A stretch of 50,501 nt of DNA from Chara braunii (GCA_003427395.1 BFEA01000135.1:590391-640891); one strand, 5' to 3'; numbered from the stretch's first letter, positions 10,753 through 20,429 are shown. Numbers and translations: made by a program. Notes: generated by a model from the sequence alone, not told the origin.

Positions 10753-10790
10753 CTGTCTCTTATACACATCTAGATGTGTATAAGAGACAG
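10753..10790. other. Nextera mate-pair junction adapter (sequencing artefact)
   Basis: The 38 bases are the 19-base Tn5 mosaic end CTGTCTCTTATACACATCT followed immediately by its reverse complement. This is the circularisation junction of Nextera mate-pair libraries. Translated frames across it give the familiar artefact peptide SYTHLDVYKRQ. The join at this point is not biological: LINE-1 on the left should not continue into 10791. Confidence 0.97.
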
Positions 10791-11214
10791 GGCCTGTGGA
10801 GTCCAAAAAAAATTTACGGACCAAAAGGCAAGCACCCTCCTTTCGAGGGGCTTTTCCGATTTTTTTTTAAAACCGCCATATGGGATCCTAGCCTTATAAA
10901 CCACCAGTACTTCCTAAAGTAGTGCGCGTTAACAAGCCATGATTTTAGGAAATGTACGGGCCACTACAGGAGCGACCAAATTCATCCAACTAGAAACGTT
11001 TCTACTCTATTTTTTCTCGCGGCCGATAACTGGACCAAGTACTGGTGCTTTAAAAGCATCACCTGTCCGGGTATGTTGTGCCGAATAGACGAGTTCCGGT
11101 CAATTCGATATATAGCCAACCTGCAATAGCTGCGGCTTTTTGGCTCCTATTGGACCAGGAGTACAAGTCCTGGCCAGCCTGGATCGTCAGCTCGCGGCGC
11201 AGTCTCAAATTTTA

Positions 11215-11258
<44 letters not shown>

Positions 11259-11372
11259 TATATATATTTTTTAAGAAAAATTGCTCCAATCTATTCGTGG
11301 GGAGCATCACGTGCTGGGAACCGGGCCCAGCGTCCCTTATAATGGAAATACATTAATGATTGACAATTGATG
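10791..11372. repeat. Exact copy of 1386-1967, probably misassembled
   Basis: Bounded by the adapter on the left and by a single N (11373) on the right. It includes duplicates of the MITE (about 10900-11049), the TTA repeat and the tail element (11283-11337). It should not be annotated as independent copies. Confidence 0.9.
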
Positions 11373-11373
11373 N

Positions 11374-12355
11374 CCTCCCCCGCCCTCCACTCCCCCAGCG
11401 GACTCCCAGCCCTCTGGCCGGCCTCTCTCTCTTCCACCGCTACCCTGCCCAGCACCCACACCTGGCACAACCTGCCCACTTCACCTCGTCTCTGTACCAC
11501 CCTGTTGTTCGCCTGGCCGCCGGTCATCCGGACCATCCGGCTTCAGCAGCTTGGCAATCGACAGCTAAGAAAGAAACAGCAAGTTGAACGCAGAGGGAGC
11601 CAGACGACGTCTACTTCAATCAAGGCAATGTTCGCGCTTACCGGGTACAAGGAAGGAGGAAGAGCACCGGACACCTGAGGTGCCTCCAGGAACAGGGGCC
11701 TGGAGAAACACAAGGGATCGGCAGCTTCAGATCTTCACATGATCTGCGAACACCCTACCTGTGCAGTTGTAGAGACATTATCCTCTCTGAATCGCTTCAT
11801 CCTTAGTTAACTGCATTGTAAAGAAAATACTGGTTGCCTCATGTCAGTCTTCCTTGTATAGCTTCTGATATGTCAGGAAGTGACTGGGTACAAGGGTTTA
11901 AAAGGGCCTAAAAGGGCTTAAGTAGTGGAGTACCGAAGGGGTGGGCTGTCAGCCTTAATTAACTGCATTGTAACAAAAATGTAGGATTGACTCAGGTCAG
12001 ACCCCCTTCTACAGTCCCTGATCTGACGGGCCCAAGGATAGAGAAGCTGATTATGGAAGTGAGCGGACTGGGCAAAGGGTTCTAAAAGGGTTAGAAAGGG
12101 CTTAAAGGGTTAAGCAGTGGAGTATCGAAGGGGAAGGGTTTAAAAGGGTTCGAAAGGTTTAGATGCCAGTTTACAAAAAGTCAGGTAAGGAAACAACCAT
12201 CATCAGGGGGCTGCTGAACGGGGCTGGGTTAACAGATAAGGGTAGCTCCAGAAAGGGATGGGTATCACTAGCGGTTCCAAGGGACAATGGAGCCCAGGAT
12301 AGACAAGACAAGTAACCACAACCCCAGTTAAAAAAAACGGTCTGTAAAGGTGTAT
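11374..12355. other. No recognisable gene; internal diverged duplication
   Basis: Two blocks, 11790-11950 and 11945-12150, resemble each other: TTAACTGCATTGTAA, then GACTCAGGTCAG-like sequence, then AAAAGGGYTTAAGTAGTGGAGTA and CGAAGGGG. This is a diverged ~180-200 bp tandem duplication of unknown class. Proline-rich frames at 11374-11680 have no recognisable domain. Confidence 0.45.
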
Positions 12356-12460
12356 TTCTGGGACGCTGGGCCCGTTTTCCAGCAGGTGCTGCTCCCCACC
12401 AATAGATGGAGCCTCCCGGGAGGTGCTAGGGATGTCTGCTCTTACCAGCACTCCTAGCAT
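12356..12460 (+). mobile_element. 3' tail element, long (three-hairpin) form
   Basis: GGGACGCTGGGCCCGTTTTC, the GGTG/CACC hairpin, CAATAGATGGAGCC, then a third hairpin GCTAGGGATG/CACTCCTAGC around the loop TCTGCTCTTACCAG. The loop is invariant while the stem differs from 18353-18467 (TAGTGGTG/CACCACTA) with mostly paired changes. The copy runs into the gap at 12479. Confidence 0.75.
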
Positions 12461-12478
12461 CCGCCCGGGCAGTGTTTT

Positions 12479-12737
12479 NNNNNNNNNNNNNNNNNNNNNN
12501 NNNNNNNNNNNNNNNNNNNNNNNNNNNNNNNNNNNNNNNNNNNNNNNNNNNNNNNNNNNNNNNNNNNNNNNNNNNNNNNNNNNNNNNNNNNNNNNNNNNN
12601 NNNNNNNNNNNNNNNNNNNNNNNNNNNNNNNNNNNNNNNNNNNNNNNNNNNNNNNNNNNNNNNNNNNNNNNNNNNNNNNNNNNNNNNNNNNNNNNNNNNN
12701 NNNNNNNNNNNNNNNNNNNNNNNNNNNNNNNNNNNNN
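12479..12737. other. Assembly gap, 259 N
   Basis: Run of N. Frames across it are meaningless. Confidence 1.
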
Positions 12738-12902
12738 AGTTTAATTATCTTTAATATCTGATCCGTGGCCTATTGGGAAAAAAAAAAAAAAAAAAAATGA
12801 AAATTGTAAACACCAAAAACAAAAAATCAAAATTGAAGAAGCACATAGATAACACTGTCCACCAGATTTTGCCAGATCATCAAATCAATGCCCGCGCTCT
12901 CA

Positions 12903-13008
12903 GGGCGTACTCACACTAGCACTGTCCTAAATGTATCGGACTGCATTCAATGCATCTGATGGCAATTATGTCCAAAATAAGTAAAAAAGTCCTAGTGTGA
13001 GTACGCCC
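12903..13008. mobile_element. MITE with GGGCGTACTCACACTAG ends, 106 bp
   Basis: Terminal inverted repeats of about 17 bases start GGGCGTACTCACACTAG and are perfect. TCA flanks the element on both sides (12900-12902 and 13009-13011), a 3-bp duplication compatible with a PIF/Harbinger-like element. No coding sequence. Confidence 0.7.
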
Positions 13009-13011
13009 TCA

Positions 13012-13925
13012 GCGACGTGTGCGAAAAAGGTGAGTTCTTCAAGTAATGATGATGATGATATTTGAAAACACATGATAATGAACCTCAATTATTTGAAAGA
13101 GAGGCTTTTCTTAGGACACTCACACTGGGAAACTCCTGGCTGAATGTGGCCATATTTTGAGCCAGATACATACATACAGGTAAGCCGCACCATGAGCGTG
13201 CCCAAATCACTTTGTGGCAAGAAGGCCTGACTGATCCTTATTCTTTTTTCTCTCTTTTTTTTTGTTGAAAGAAAAAAAGAAAGGCTCCCTTCTTGTTCCT
13301 TTTCAATAAGGTTGGTGTCATGATTCACGACTTGTGCCTCCACGTCACCACTCCACTTGTCCATGTCATCTACTGGGGAACAGTCCCACTAGCCAAGAGG
13401 ATTAGATTGAGAATCTGAATCTGAATGTGTCTGATGCAGAGATGCAGAAAAGCAGACGTGATTTTCTGCACCGGTCCACCAATGTGTCCAAATTCCTGTG
13501 CTGAACTATGTAACCAGAGGGGCGCGGGACCACTTTTCCAGCCGTACCAAAAATGAATAATAAAAATAAAAATAAAAATAAAAATAGATATTTTTGAATA
13601 ATTTCCCCCCCTCTTCCTCCCCCTTTTTTTGTAATTTATTTTTTTTTATTTTTTATTTTTAATTTGGCAAATAAATTTTTGTTTATTTTTTCTTGCAGTT
13701 CACACATTCTTGTTTTTTTCTTTTAATGGGCCTCGTTCCACACACTTGAAATGTACGTAGTTTTTGGAAAATCATCATTCCACCCCACCCTAATGACGAA
13801 AAACTGGAAGTCCAAAATGTTTCCACATTTTGGGCCTGTGGGTTCTGGCCCTGAAAAGTAAGCGTACCCCAGCCAAATCTATGAAAATCCCAACATTTTC
13901 AATATCCAACAGTCAATTGTTTGAG
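13012..13925. other. No recognisable gene; one foldback copy
   Basis: Contains AT-rich simple sequence (AATAAA repeats 13551-13590, T-rich 13625-13725) and, at about 13408-13490, a diverged copy of the foldback found at 50290-50385 (CTGAATCTGAATGTG ... AGATGCAGAAAAGCAG ... TTTTCTGCACC). Confidence 0.5.
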
Positions 13926-14042
13926 TATAGATCGGCAATATGGCCACTGGACAAAACTTCTCTTAAATCCTTTCAAAAGTGCATAACAGCCTTCCTATGG
14001 AGAGGAGACCATGATTGCAAAAATGGCATAAGCAGAGTAGCA

Positions 14043-14155
14043 AGGGACGCTGGACCCGTTTTCCAGCAGATGATGCTCCCCACCAATAGATGGAGCCTCT
14101 CCCCAGGTGCTAGTGCTAGTGGTGTCTGCTCTTATCAGCACCACTAACAGCAAGG
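14043..14155 (+). mobile_element. 113-bp tail element, three-hairpin form, with 8-bp target duplication
   Basis: Inserted in LINE-3 coding sequence and flanked by GAGTAGCA at 14035-14042 and 14156-14163. It begins AGGGACGCTGGACCCG, carries the three hairpins and ends ...CACCACTAACAGCAAG without a poly-A tail. Removing it with one duplication restores the LINE reading frame, so its two ends are known precisely. The usual conserved 5' start is GGGACGC, so the insert is essentially the tail alone. Confidence 0.85.
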
Positions 14156-14564
14156 GAGTAGCACGGCAGGCAGTAATCCAATCTAAGACAAAAGGGGGGT
14201 TGGGCATACTAGATTCCTCCACTCAAGCAATAGCAATGTCTATCCAATGGATCAAACGTTTACTTTTCAACCCACAAACCCCTTGAGCTAAGGAACAAAT
14301 GTCGCGTCTAGCCCAGCAGTCCCGGAGGGGATAGACACCATGATATGGCTAGAAAACCGCCATTGGTCAAGTCCGAGAGGAGGAGGATAGATCTCAAGGC
14401 AAATAGCGGACCCAAAACGTTAGGCCACAAGGAGTGACATTAATAATGATCCGTTTTGGCCTGATCTCCTGAAAAATTGGCGTAAACTACCTCAACCCGA
14501 TAAAGTCCCTCCGGAACGTTGGGAAGAGGTGTGCCAACAATCCCTCTTCAATAACAGGTGGATC

Positions 14565-14565
14565 T

Positions 14566-14615
<50 letters not shown>

Positions 14616-15947
14616 ACTGCTCCATCTATTGGTGTGGAGCATCACAAGCTGGAAACCCGGTGCAGCTTCCCTTCAATACATCTATACAAATCTGTCCATT
14701 TGAAAAAGGCACCACTGTGCTGGAAAACGGGTCCAGCGTCCCATATCGAAACTTTAACCCCTACCTAACCTGTGGCCGGGTCGGGTAAAGGGTGGAAGGT
14801 CANGGTGCATCTGGCCATGTTCTAGCGAGAAGTTCATTCCCATTTTGCATATTTCGAGAATGGTGAGGCTCTGCCCTGAACCTTACCTTTGGGCCTCCCT
14901 GCACTACTCAACACATGCACAAAAGACAAAAACTATGGCGGTGTATACTTCCATGTTCTAGCGGGAAGATTCATTCATTCACATCACATTTTGCACAGTG
15001 GTGGAGCCAGGGCGTTTGGCCATCCCTTCCGTCACTGAGCACTTACTCGACCCTGCCTGCCCCAAAACAACCCCAGCCCCCCAACCCCCCTTCTCTTCCA
15101 AAACGAAGGCCAAAACGAAAAAAAAAAACCGTCCACCCCAAAAAAGGAAAGGCCGGGCGACGCCCGCTACGGCCAAACAACGACCTATGCAACCTGCCCT
15201 TGGTCGCCCGGGCTCCAACCTCTGAGCCGACCGTTTCGGCTATCGGTCTGTGCCCTGCCCCCGACCGTGCACCTTGGAGACTCCCCATAAACCCCGTTAG
15301 GACTCGGTGACACTTCCATAAAAAGGATGCCCCGCTACACGACAAAGTGCAACGGGGTAAGATGCAGCCTTTGGCTGCGAACAAAACACCGTCTAACACC
15401 TCGAAACAACCTCACAAACCAAAAGGAAAAAACAAAGGAAAAGGAAGGAAAACCCACAAACAATCCTGAGAAAGAACTCTAACTATGCTACTTAGGTATA
15501 CTATGCTAACCAACCTACTATGTCTTTTTTTTTTTTTTTTTTTTTTTTTTTTGAAGACTGCTCCATCTATTGGTGGGGAGCATCACCTGCTGGAAACCGG
15601 GTCCAGCTTCCCTTGAATACATCTTTACAAATCTTTCCATTTGAAAAGGGCACCACTGTGCTGGAAAACGGGTCCAGCGTCCCATATCGAAACTTTAACC
15701 CCTACCTAACCTGTGGCCGGGTCGGGTAAAGGGTGGAAGGTCATTGAGGGGCACCAGTGGAGCTGTCTCTTATACACATCTAGATGTGTATAAGAGACAG
15801 GGGCACCAGTGGAGTTTCCCTCCTTCACCCAGCCCCTGCCTACCCTCTACTTCCCCCGTAGCGTCCATTGTATACTCTTGGGGGTGACGCCCTGCAATGG
15901 AATCCGTGGAATCAGCTGAAATCTGCTGAAATCAGCTGGAGTCTTTC
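14565..15947 (-). mobile_element. ~1.38 kb poly-A-tailed insertion in LINE-3
   Basis: Flanked by the 16-base duplication CAATAACAGGTGGATC at 14549-14564 and 15948-15963. On the minus strand it ends with a tail element (14616-14670) and a poly-A of ~45-50 bases, so it was retroposed. It contains a second tail element next to an internal poly-A (15559-15614, T run 15522-15552). The segments 14614-14802 and 15553-15743 are diverged duplicates, each with an extra hairpin-1-only copy (14717-14742, 15658-15683). A single N (14803) and a Nextera adapter (15763-15800) lie inside, so its internal structure may be chimeric. I recognise no protein in it. Confidence 0.7.
15763..15800. other. Second Nextera mate-pair junction adapter
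   Basis: Same 38-base double mosaic end as at 10753. Here the 14 bases GGGCACCAGTGGAG occur on both sides (15749-15762 and 15801-15814), so the true sequence probably has one copy and no adapter. Confidence 0.97.
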
Positions 15948-16317
15948 CAATAACAGGTGGATCACTGACTCCCATGGTAAGATGTTGCATTGTATGGACT
16001 CCCCTTGGAGGGGGTGGATGAAGAATGGGATACTTAGGGTCGGGGACATATGGAATGCAGAAATTCAGGGCTGGTATTCTCCATCCGACCTCGCGCCATA
16101 TTTGCGCTATTGCAGAAAGACGTTAGATGCACTAGAAACACTGGTTGAATCTATTCCTCTAGAGTGGATTAAAATCCTCAGAAAAGGTCCCCAACTTAAA
16201 GAGAGTGATTGGGTTGGGATTCAAGGAGACCCACAACAGGTAGGTAATGTGGTGATTGTAAATGGCGAGGGGTCTACCCTCCTTTCTTTGTTTTCCCTCG
16301 ACCAAACCAACTGGCTA

Positions 16318-16422
16318 CAGTCTTCCCCTGAATACAACGTACGATCATTATAGCTGAATTTGGTGTATCTTTCAGTCTAAATTCAACTATAATGACCATA
16401 CGTTGTATTCGGGGGAAGACTG
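16318..16422. mobile_element. Tc1/mariner-like MITE, 105 bp, near-perfect hairpin
   Basis: TA (16316-16317 and 16423-16424) flanks inverted repeats of about 45 bases beginning CAGTCTTCCCC and separated by a ~17-base centre. TA duplication and CAGT ends fit Tc1/mariner. It sits in the LINE-3 coding region. Taking it out with one TA rejoins the codons (NWL|VRSPTHVTRW), so the ends are certain. The arms differ at a few bases (ACGATCATTATAG against CTATAATGACC), which argues against a snap-back artefact. Confidence 0.9.
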
Positions 16423-17234
16423 TAGTGAGAAGTCCGACACATGTAACCAGATGGGTCAAATCTGAACAACTGTTTCAAATTAGAGTTCTAAAGTGTAAGG
16501 ACAGATGGTTGGCCTATAAACCATCATGCGCAATAAATAAGCTGTTTTTTGATCCGATCTCCTGGAAATAGGCGCTACCACTCTGGAAGGGAAGAAAGTG
16601 TATTCGCTCTATCCACACACTAACGGTTAAATCAACATCTCGTTTGATAAGGCCAAGATTGAACTTACGGGATAAAGTGGAAGCAAGGTGGACGAAGCAA
16701 CTAAACGTAAGCAAAGATCAACTAAGGGGCGTCAAATGGCTTAAACCCATAATAAAAGACCAAACCGTCAAAAAGAGCTTCATTACAATGGCAAATTGAC
16801 TATTGTTGCCTTCCTACCAATGACGGGCTCACAGATAGGACCTCTCTAGAGGAGAAAGGTATAGCACTACCCTGGTGTAAATTATGTTCATCGGTTTTTC
16901 CTTCGAAGACCATCCCGAAGACTATAAAGCACATTTTCCTACAATGCCCAGGTGCGATCTGGCTGTGGAGATGGTGAGACATGATATGATTTTCTTTAAC
17001 TCGTTCACAGAATTGGCCTTGGGACTGGAGAGCTCACTTATGTGAGACCTGGTCTCATGACCATTTTGATGACTTTTCTCATAACTTATTCATAACAGGT
17101 AGAAGAGCAATTCTATGGGCCCTTTGGCATTGTCGTTGTACTTTTGAAATGGAGGGAGCAAAGCTGGATGGTCCTGGATTTACAAAATCAATCAAACAAT
17201 GGGTACAAGCGATAATCACAGCTCAATGCGTTAA

Positions 17235-17390
17235 ACCACCTGTACTTCCTGAAAACGCTCCCGTATATGCGGAGCGGAATTTGGAATGAACGGGCCTGGG
17301 CCGGTAGGCCCGATTCAGCCAAGTGGAAACGGCGCGGTTTCCACTTTTGGCTGGCCGTATACGCGGAGCGAATTCAGAAGTACTGGTGGT
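17235..17390. mobile_element. TTAA-type MITE, 156 bp, with empty site recoverable
   Basis: TTAA at 17231-17234 and 17391-17394. The ends are ACCACCTGTACTTCCTGA and its near complement TTCAGAAGTACTGGTGGT. The interior has a GC palindrome (CGGGCCTGGGCCGGTAGGCCCG). Removal with one TTAA restores the LINE-3 frame (AQCVK|VKEKIQ). TTAA targets with precise ends are typical of piggyBac-type elements. The transposase source is unknown. Confidence 0.9.
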
Positions 17391-18020
17391 TTAAAGTTAA
17401 AGAAAAGATTCAACTCTTATCTTCAAAGAAAGAAATTCAACAACACATTCAACATTTCAGTGGTGCTTGGCTAGGGGGACCCCAGGAGGGTAAGGTAGGT
17501 AAAGATTATATGGAACGGGGCCAGGAGAGAAAATAAGGAGGAGCAGGAAGAAGCAATCCAACGAGATTATCGCCTGGTCTTTCATGAATGGACAAACGTG
17601 GATCCAGCTGTCCCCCTTCGCCCTCTGTCTGATTTCCCAGACCTTTTCCCTCCCTCCTCTTTATGCTTGGTCCCAATGAGTTGGTATGGCAGCGAATAGG
17701 AACCGTGCCTCAGCGACCAGCAAAAAAAAAAAAAAAAAAAGGAGTCTGGTCCCTTTTGAGTTGGATGGTTTGGAGTGAGCAGTTTCTTTCAAGCTTAGGA
17801 TGTAATTGCAGCTACTTCATGCCACCAATCTTTAAATAGTGCCAGTCCTTAATTTGTTTTATTTGGGGCCCTTTTATTTAGGGTGAAGAGGTACAGGCGA
17901 CAATGGAAGGTCCCAAAGCTCTGAGATCAGTGATCATCATCATCATTAGTAGCTGTAAATGTGGGATGCTGGGCCCAGTTCCCAGCATGTGCTGTACCAT
18001 TATCCTTTCATTGTAGTTCA

Positions 18021-18075
18021 AGAGACGCTGGACCTGTTTCCCAGCAGGTGCAGCTCCCCACCAATAAAATGGAGC
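18021..18075 (+). mobile_element. 3' tail element closing LINE-3
   Basis: GAGACGCTGGACCTGTTTCC, CAGGTG/CACC hairpin, CAATAAAATGGAGC, then poly-A (18087 onward). A hairpin-1-only copy, GGGATGCTGGGCCCAGTTCC, precedes it at 17963-18000, the same tandem arrangement as at 14616-14742 and 15559-15683. Confidence 0.75.
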
Positions 18076-18352
18076 CCCCGATGAGTTAAAAAAAAAAAAG
18101 AAAAAAGGGGGGGGTTTGGTAGAGGGCTAGGGGCTATAGTTTATACTCAGGCTAGCGGATTCTGTAAAAGGGGGCTGGTAGGGGGAGGGGAGAGGGAGGA
18201 AGTAGTTTGTAGTAGCAGGTATTTGGCGCCTGGTTCAGGGCGAAGAGGTTGTCTCCCTTTTTCCAATATCCTGCTCGGTAAATCCTCTGGACAATGCTGG
18301 CAGGAGCCCCTCACACTTTAGTTTCTGTTATACTCCAAATTCATTCTGTATA

Positions 18353-18467
18353 TGGGACGCTAGACCCGTTTTCCAGCAGCTGATGCTCCCCACCAATAGG
18401 TGGAGCCTCTCCCCAGGTGCTAGTGGTGTCTGCTCTTACCAGCACCACTAACACTGGAGGGGGCATT
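18353..18467 (+). mobile_element. 3' tail element, three-hairpin form with poly-A
   Basis: GGGACGCTAGACCCG..., CAATAGGTGGAGCC, third hairpin TAGTGGTG/CACCACTA around TCTGCTCTTACCAG, CTGGAGGGGGCATT, then an A-rich tail. One hairpin-1 base is unpaired in this copy (GCTAGA against TCCAGC). Confidence 0.8.
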
Positions 18468-18583
18468 AAAAAAAAAAAAGAAAAAAAAAGGAGTTCCTCT
18501 GTCCAATAAATCACAGAAAACGCTTAGCAATGTTAGCCAACTTAGCATCTCTTTTTTTTTTTTTTTTTTTTTTTTGGGACAAT

Positions 18584-18638
18584 GCTCCAATCTATTCCTG
18601 GGGAGCTGCACGTGCTGGGAACCGGGCCCAGCGTCCCA
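18584..18638 (-). mobile_element. 3' tail element, two-hairpin form with poly-A
   Basis: Minus strand: GATGGGACGCTGGGCCCGG, then CAGCTCCCC, GAATAGATTGGAGC and ATTGTCCC before a poly-A (T run 18552-18575 on plus). Confidence 0.8.
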
Positions 18639-18639
18639 T

Positions 18640-19440
18640 CAGGAACATAGCATCTCACATTCACGAGTATTCCGTTCTGCTGCAACTCCACCTGGGGTCG
18701 TGACCCACTAGTGGGGGCTTAGTTTATGTTTCGTGTATTTTCAAACGTGGTCACACTAGGGCCGTGGGATTTTCAGAGGATGGCAAGAAGCCATGTACAC
18801 TCGAAACCAGGACAAAACCTCGAGAAGTGGGACATGGCCGCTGGTCGTATACAAACTAGCATGCATTCTTGCTCCCGAAACTCTTTCATAAAATTCTAAC
18901 AAATTTTCTCATTCTTGAAAAGCCCAAAGAAAAGGGGTTAATGCTTCCTACATAGGACGCCTCCAGGGGTGACTTGAAATGTGAGGGCGGGACCCTACGG
19001 AGCGCGTTATTCACGGAGTTGGTTTTCTTGTGTTGCTTTTTTCCGGCGAACCAGGATTGTTCCTGGTGCAATGTGTTTGTGTCCGACTGTGTAGTGGGAC
19101 AGTGGCACCAATGGATATCCAAAAACGTTGTGTCTTGTGCTGTTGCGAGGCAACGGTAGCCATTGCGAGGTGGGGAGGGGGTTCTCGTCGTCTCACCTGA
19201 CACGTGCGTATGGCTGACCTGGTGAGGACTTCTCTGCTGGCATTCCTCCTGGTGGCTGTGCTCACCGTCGTCCTGCTGCAGTTGTGCCAGGTCATGAGGA
19301 ATAACAGGGCGCGGCCGTGGAAGAAGGCCTGGAAAAAGGAGGGTGGAGGAGCAAGGGCAAGGAAGGGGATGGGGGATGATCAGGTAAAATAAATACGCGC
19401 AGCTAACTAAATGCCATAAAGGCTGCGCGTACTCGGGCTT
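18640..19440. other. No recognisable gene; border of the organelle-derived block
   Basis: A short piece, GCATCTCACATTCACGAGTA followed by TTCCGTTC (18648-18678), is almost the same as 30469-30496 inside the mitochondrial mosaic. A 62-residue frame at 19204-19392 has a hydrophobic stretch but matches nothing I know. Confidence 0.4.
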
Positions 19441-19481
19441 GGTTGGTGGTGATTTCTATATGTACATTCTTACCACCAACG

Positions 19482-19640
19482 ATAATGAGAAAAGCTACAA
19501 TTTGATTCAGCTAATTTATGAAGATCATCTCTTTTTTTTCTAGCAAATCCTTGTTTTTTCGAAGCATCCTGTATTTCAGCAGATAAAGATTGATCTAAAC
19601 TTATGTTTTTTTTTGTCAAACGTCGTCTCCACAAGGCGCC
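19482..19640 (-). pseudogene. Unidentified, probably organellar, fragment; relative at 26195-26345
   Basis: The minus-strand frame gives AEIQDASKKQGF and KRDDLHKLAESN. The fragment at 26195-26441 gives AAEIQDALKKIKDL and KKRDDLHKLADSN in the same order, so the two share a protein ancestor. I cannot name the gene. Both are short and broken. Confidence 0.4.
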
Positions 19641-19686
19641 TTCAAGAATCCGCTGTTCTAACCTACTAAACTATTCTGCCTTGAAC

Positions 19687-19949
19687 CACTTACAAGAACA
19701 CCAAAAAAAACCAACTCAGCTTTACGCAAAATAGCTAAAGTGAGATTAACCAATCGAAATGAGGTTATTGCATACATTCCGGGAGAAGGCCATAATTTAC
19801 AAGAGCACTCTATTGTTATGGTTCGAGGAGGTAGAGTCAAAGATTTGCCTGGTGTAAAATACCATTGTATTCGAGGAGTGAAAGACTTACAAGGAATTCC
19901 TAATCGACGTCGAGGCAGATCAAAATATGGTACCAAAAACAACGAGTAA
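19687..19949 (+). pseudogene. rps12: Mitochondrial rps12 fragment (ribosomal protein S12), 3' two thirds
   Basis: S12 belongs to the decoding centre of the small ribosomal subunit. The frame [19 protein letters not shown], then [29 protein letters not shown] and RRRGRSKYG ends at a natural stop (19947-19949). These are the most conserved blocks of S12. The first ~35 codons are missing and the sequence before 19687 is unrelated, so this is a nuclear copy of a mitochondrial gene piece. Part of it (19755-19895) is repeated in inverted orientation at 22585-22725. Confidence 0.9.
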
Positions 19950-20125
19950 AGTGACGTGACCTGCTCGTTGAACGCGTACAATTCGACTTTTCCCATTGTA
20001 TGTTCGTCAATATTCGAAGGCTACGAAGTGGGAGAGCCTGGAGGAGCTGATAAGAAACCCGAGAAAAGCCGGTCCGTGGGAGCCTTTAGCTCGTCGGACG
20101 ATTGATTCTTACTCTTTCTTTATTT

Positions 20126-20199
20126 ACCCCTAGCCACAAGTCATCCCCGTATTTTGTCACATACGTGGGTTCGGTCCTCCAAGGCCCGTTAGGACTCTC
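20126..20199 (-). rRNA. rrnL: Mitochondrial LSU rRNA fragment
   Basis: Minus strand: GAGAGTCCTAACGGGCCTTG, GAGGACCGAACCCACGTATG, then ATGACTTGTGGCTAGGGGTA. These match domain II of bacterial-type 23S rRNA (GGAGGACCGAACC ... GACTTGTGGCTGGGGGTGAA). The piece is about 74 bases. An overlapping copy of the same region is at 29049-29142. Confidence 0.85.
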
Positions 20200-20400
20200 T
20201 TTGAGTGATAAGTTTTCAAAGTGTTGAAAATGCGCTTGTACATGAAAAATGTGCTTCCAATTGGTTAAAAAACCTCCAATCCATTTATGATTTATATAAC
20301 TTTGACATGTTTCTTTTGCCATTTTCTGAATTATTTGATTGTTTTGTGGATTAGTATTTACAAATAATATATGACCATTTGAACGCCAGACATCACAAAG
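20200..20400 (-). pseudogene. rps2: Mitochondrial rps2 fragment (ribosomal protein S2)
   Basis: The minus-strand frame gives GHILFVNTNPQNNQII, MAKETCQSYINHKWIGGFLT and NWKHIFHVQAHFQHF, the central signature of organellar S2. It is joined directly to LSU rRNA at 20199 on one side and to a ccmFc piece on the other, neither of which is a normal neighbour. Confidence 0.85.
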
Positions 20401-20429
20401 GGTCCTATGGAGAACACAGATTTGATTGA

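Larger units (their letters stand above)
13926..18106 (+). mobile_element. LINE-3: 3' half of an L1-type LINE, interrupted by four later insertions
   Basis: Coding remains start in the C-terminal reverse-transcriptase region (FLWRGDHDCKNGISRVA, about 13990-14042). They continue as KTKGGLGILDSS (14190-14215), an NNRWI block (14549-14564, resuming at 15948), SIPLEWIKILRKGPQL (16150-16200), CKDRWLAY (16495-16520), the zinc-binding block CKLCSS...HIFLQCPGAIWLWRW (16880-16975) and a tail to about 17530. The 3' untranslated part runs to the tail element at 18021-18075 and poly-A near 18087. A separate poly-A at 17711 may instead be the true end. Removing each insertion and one copy of its duplication rejoins the reading frame, although point stops and frameshifts remain elsewhere (for example 16569, 16800). 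Confidence 0.85.

Noticed and set aside
10603-10922. Reading frames containing SYTHLDVYKRQ
   Set aside because: They translate the Nextera mate-pair junction and join unrelated sequences.
16318-16422. microRNA precursor or snap-back sequencing artefact
   Set aside because: TA duplication, CAGT ends and restoration of the LINE frame on removal identify it as a MITE; mismatches between arms speak against a snap-back.
19204-19392. Small membrane protein frame
   Set aside because: A single hydrophobic stretch in a 62-codon frame with no homologue in mind is not enough.
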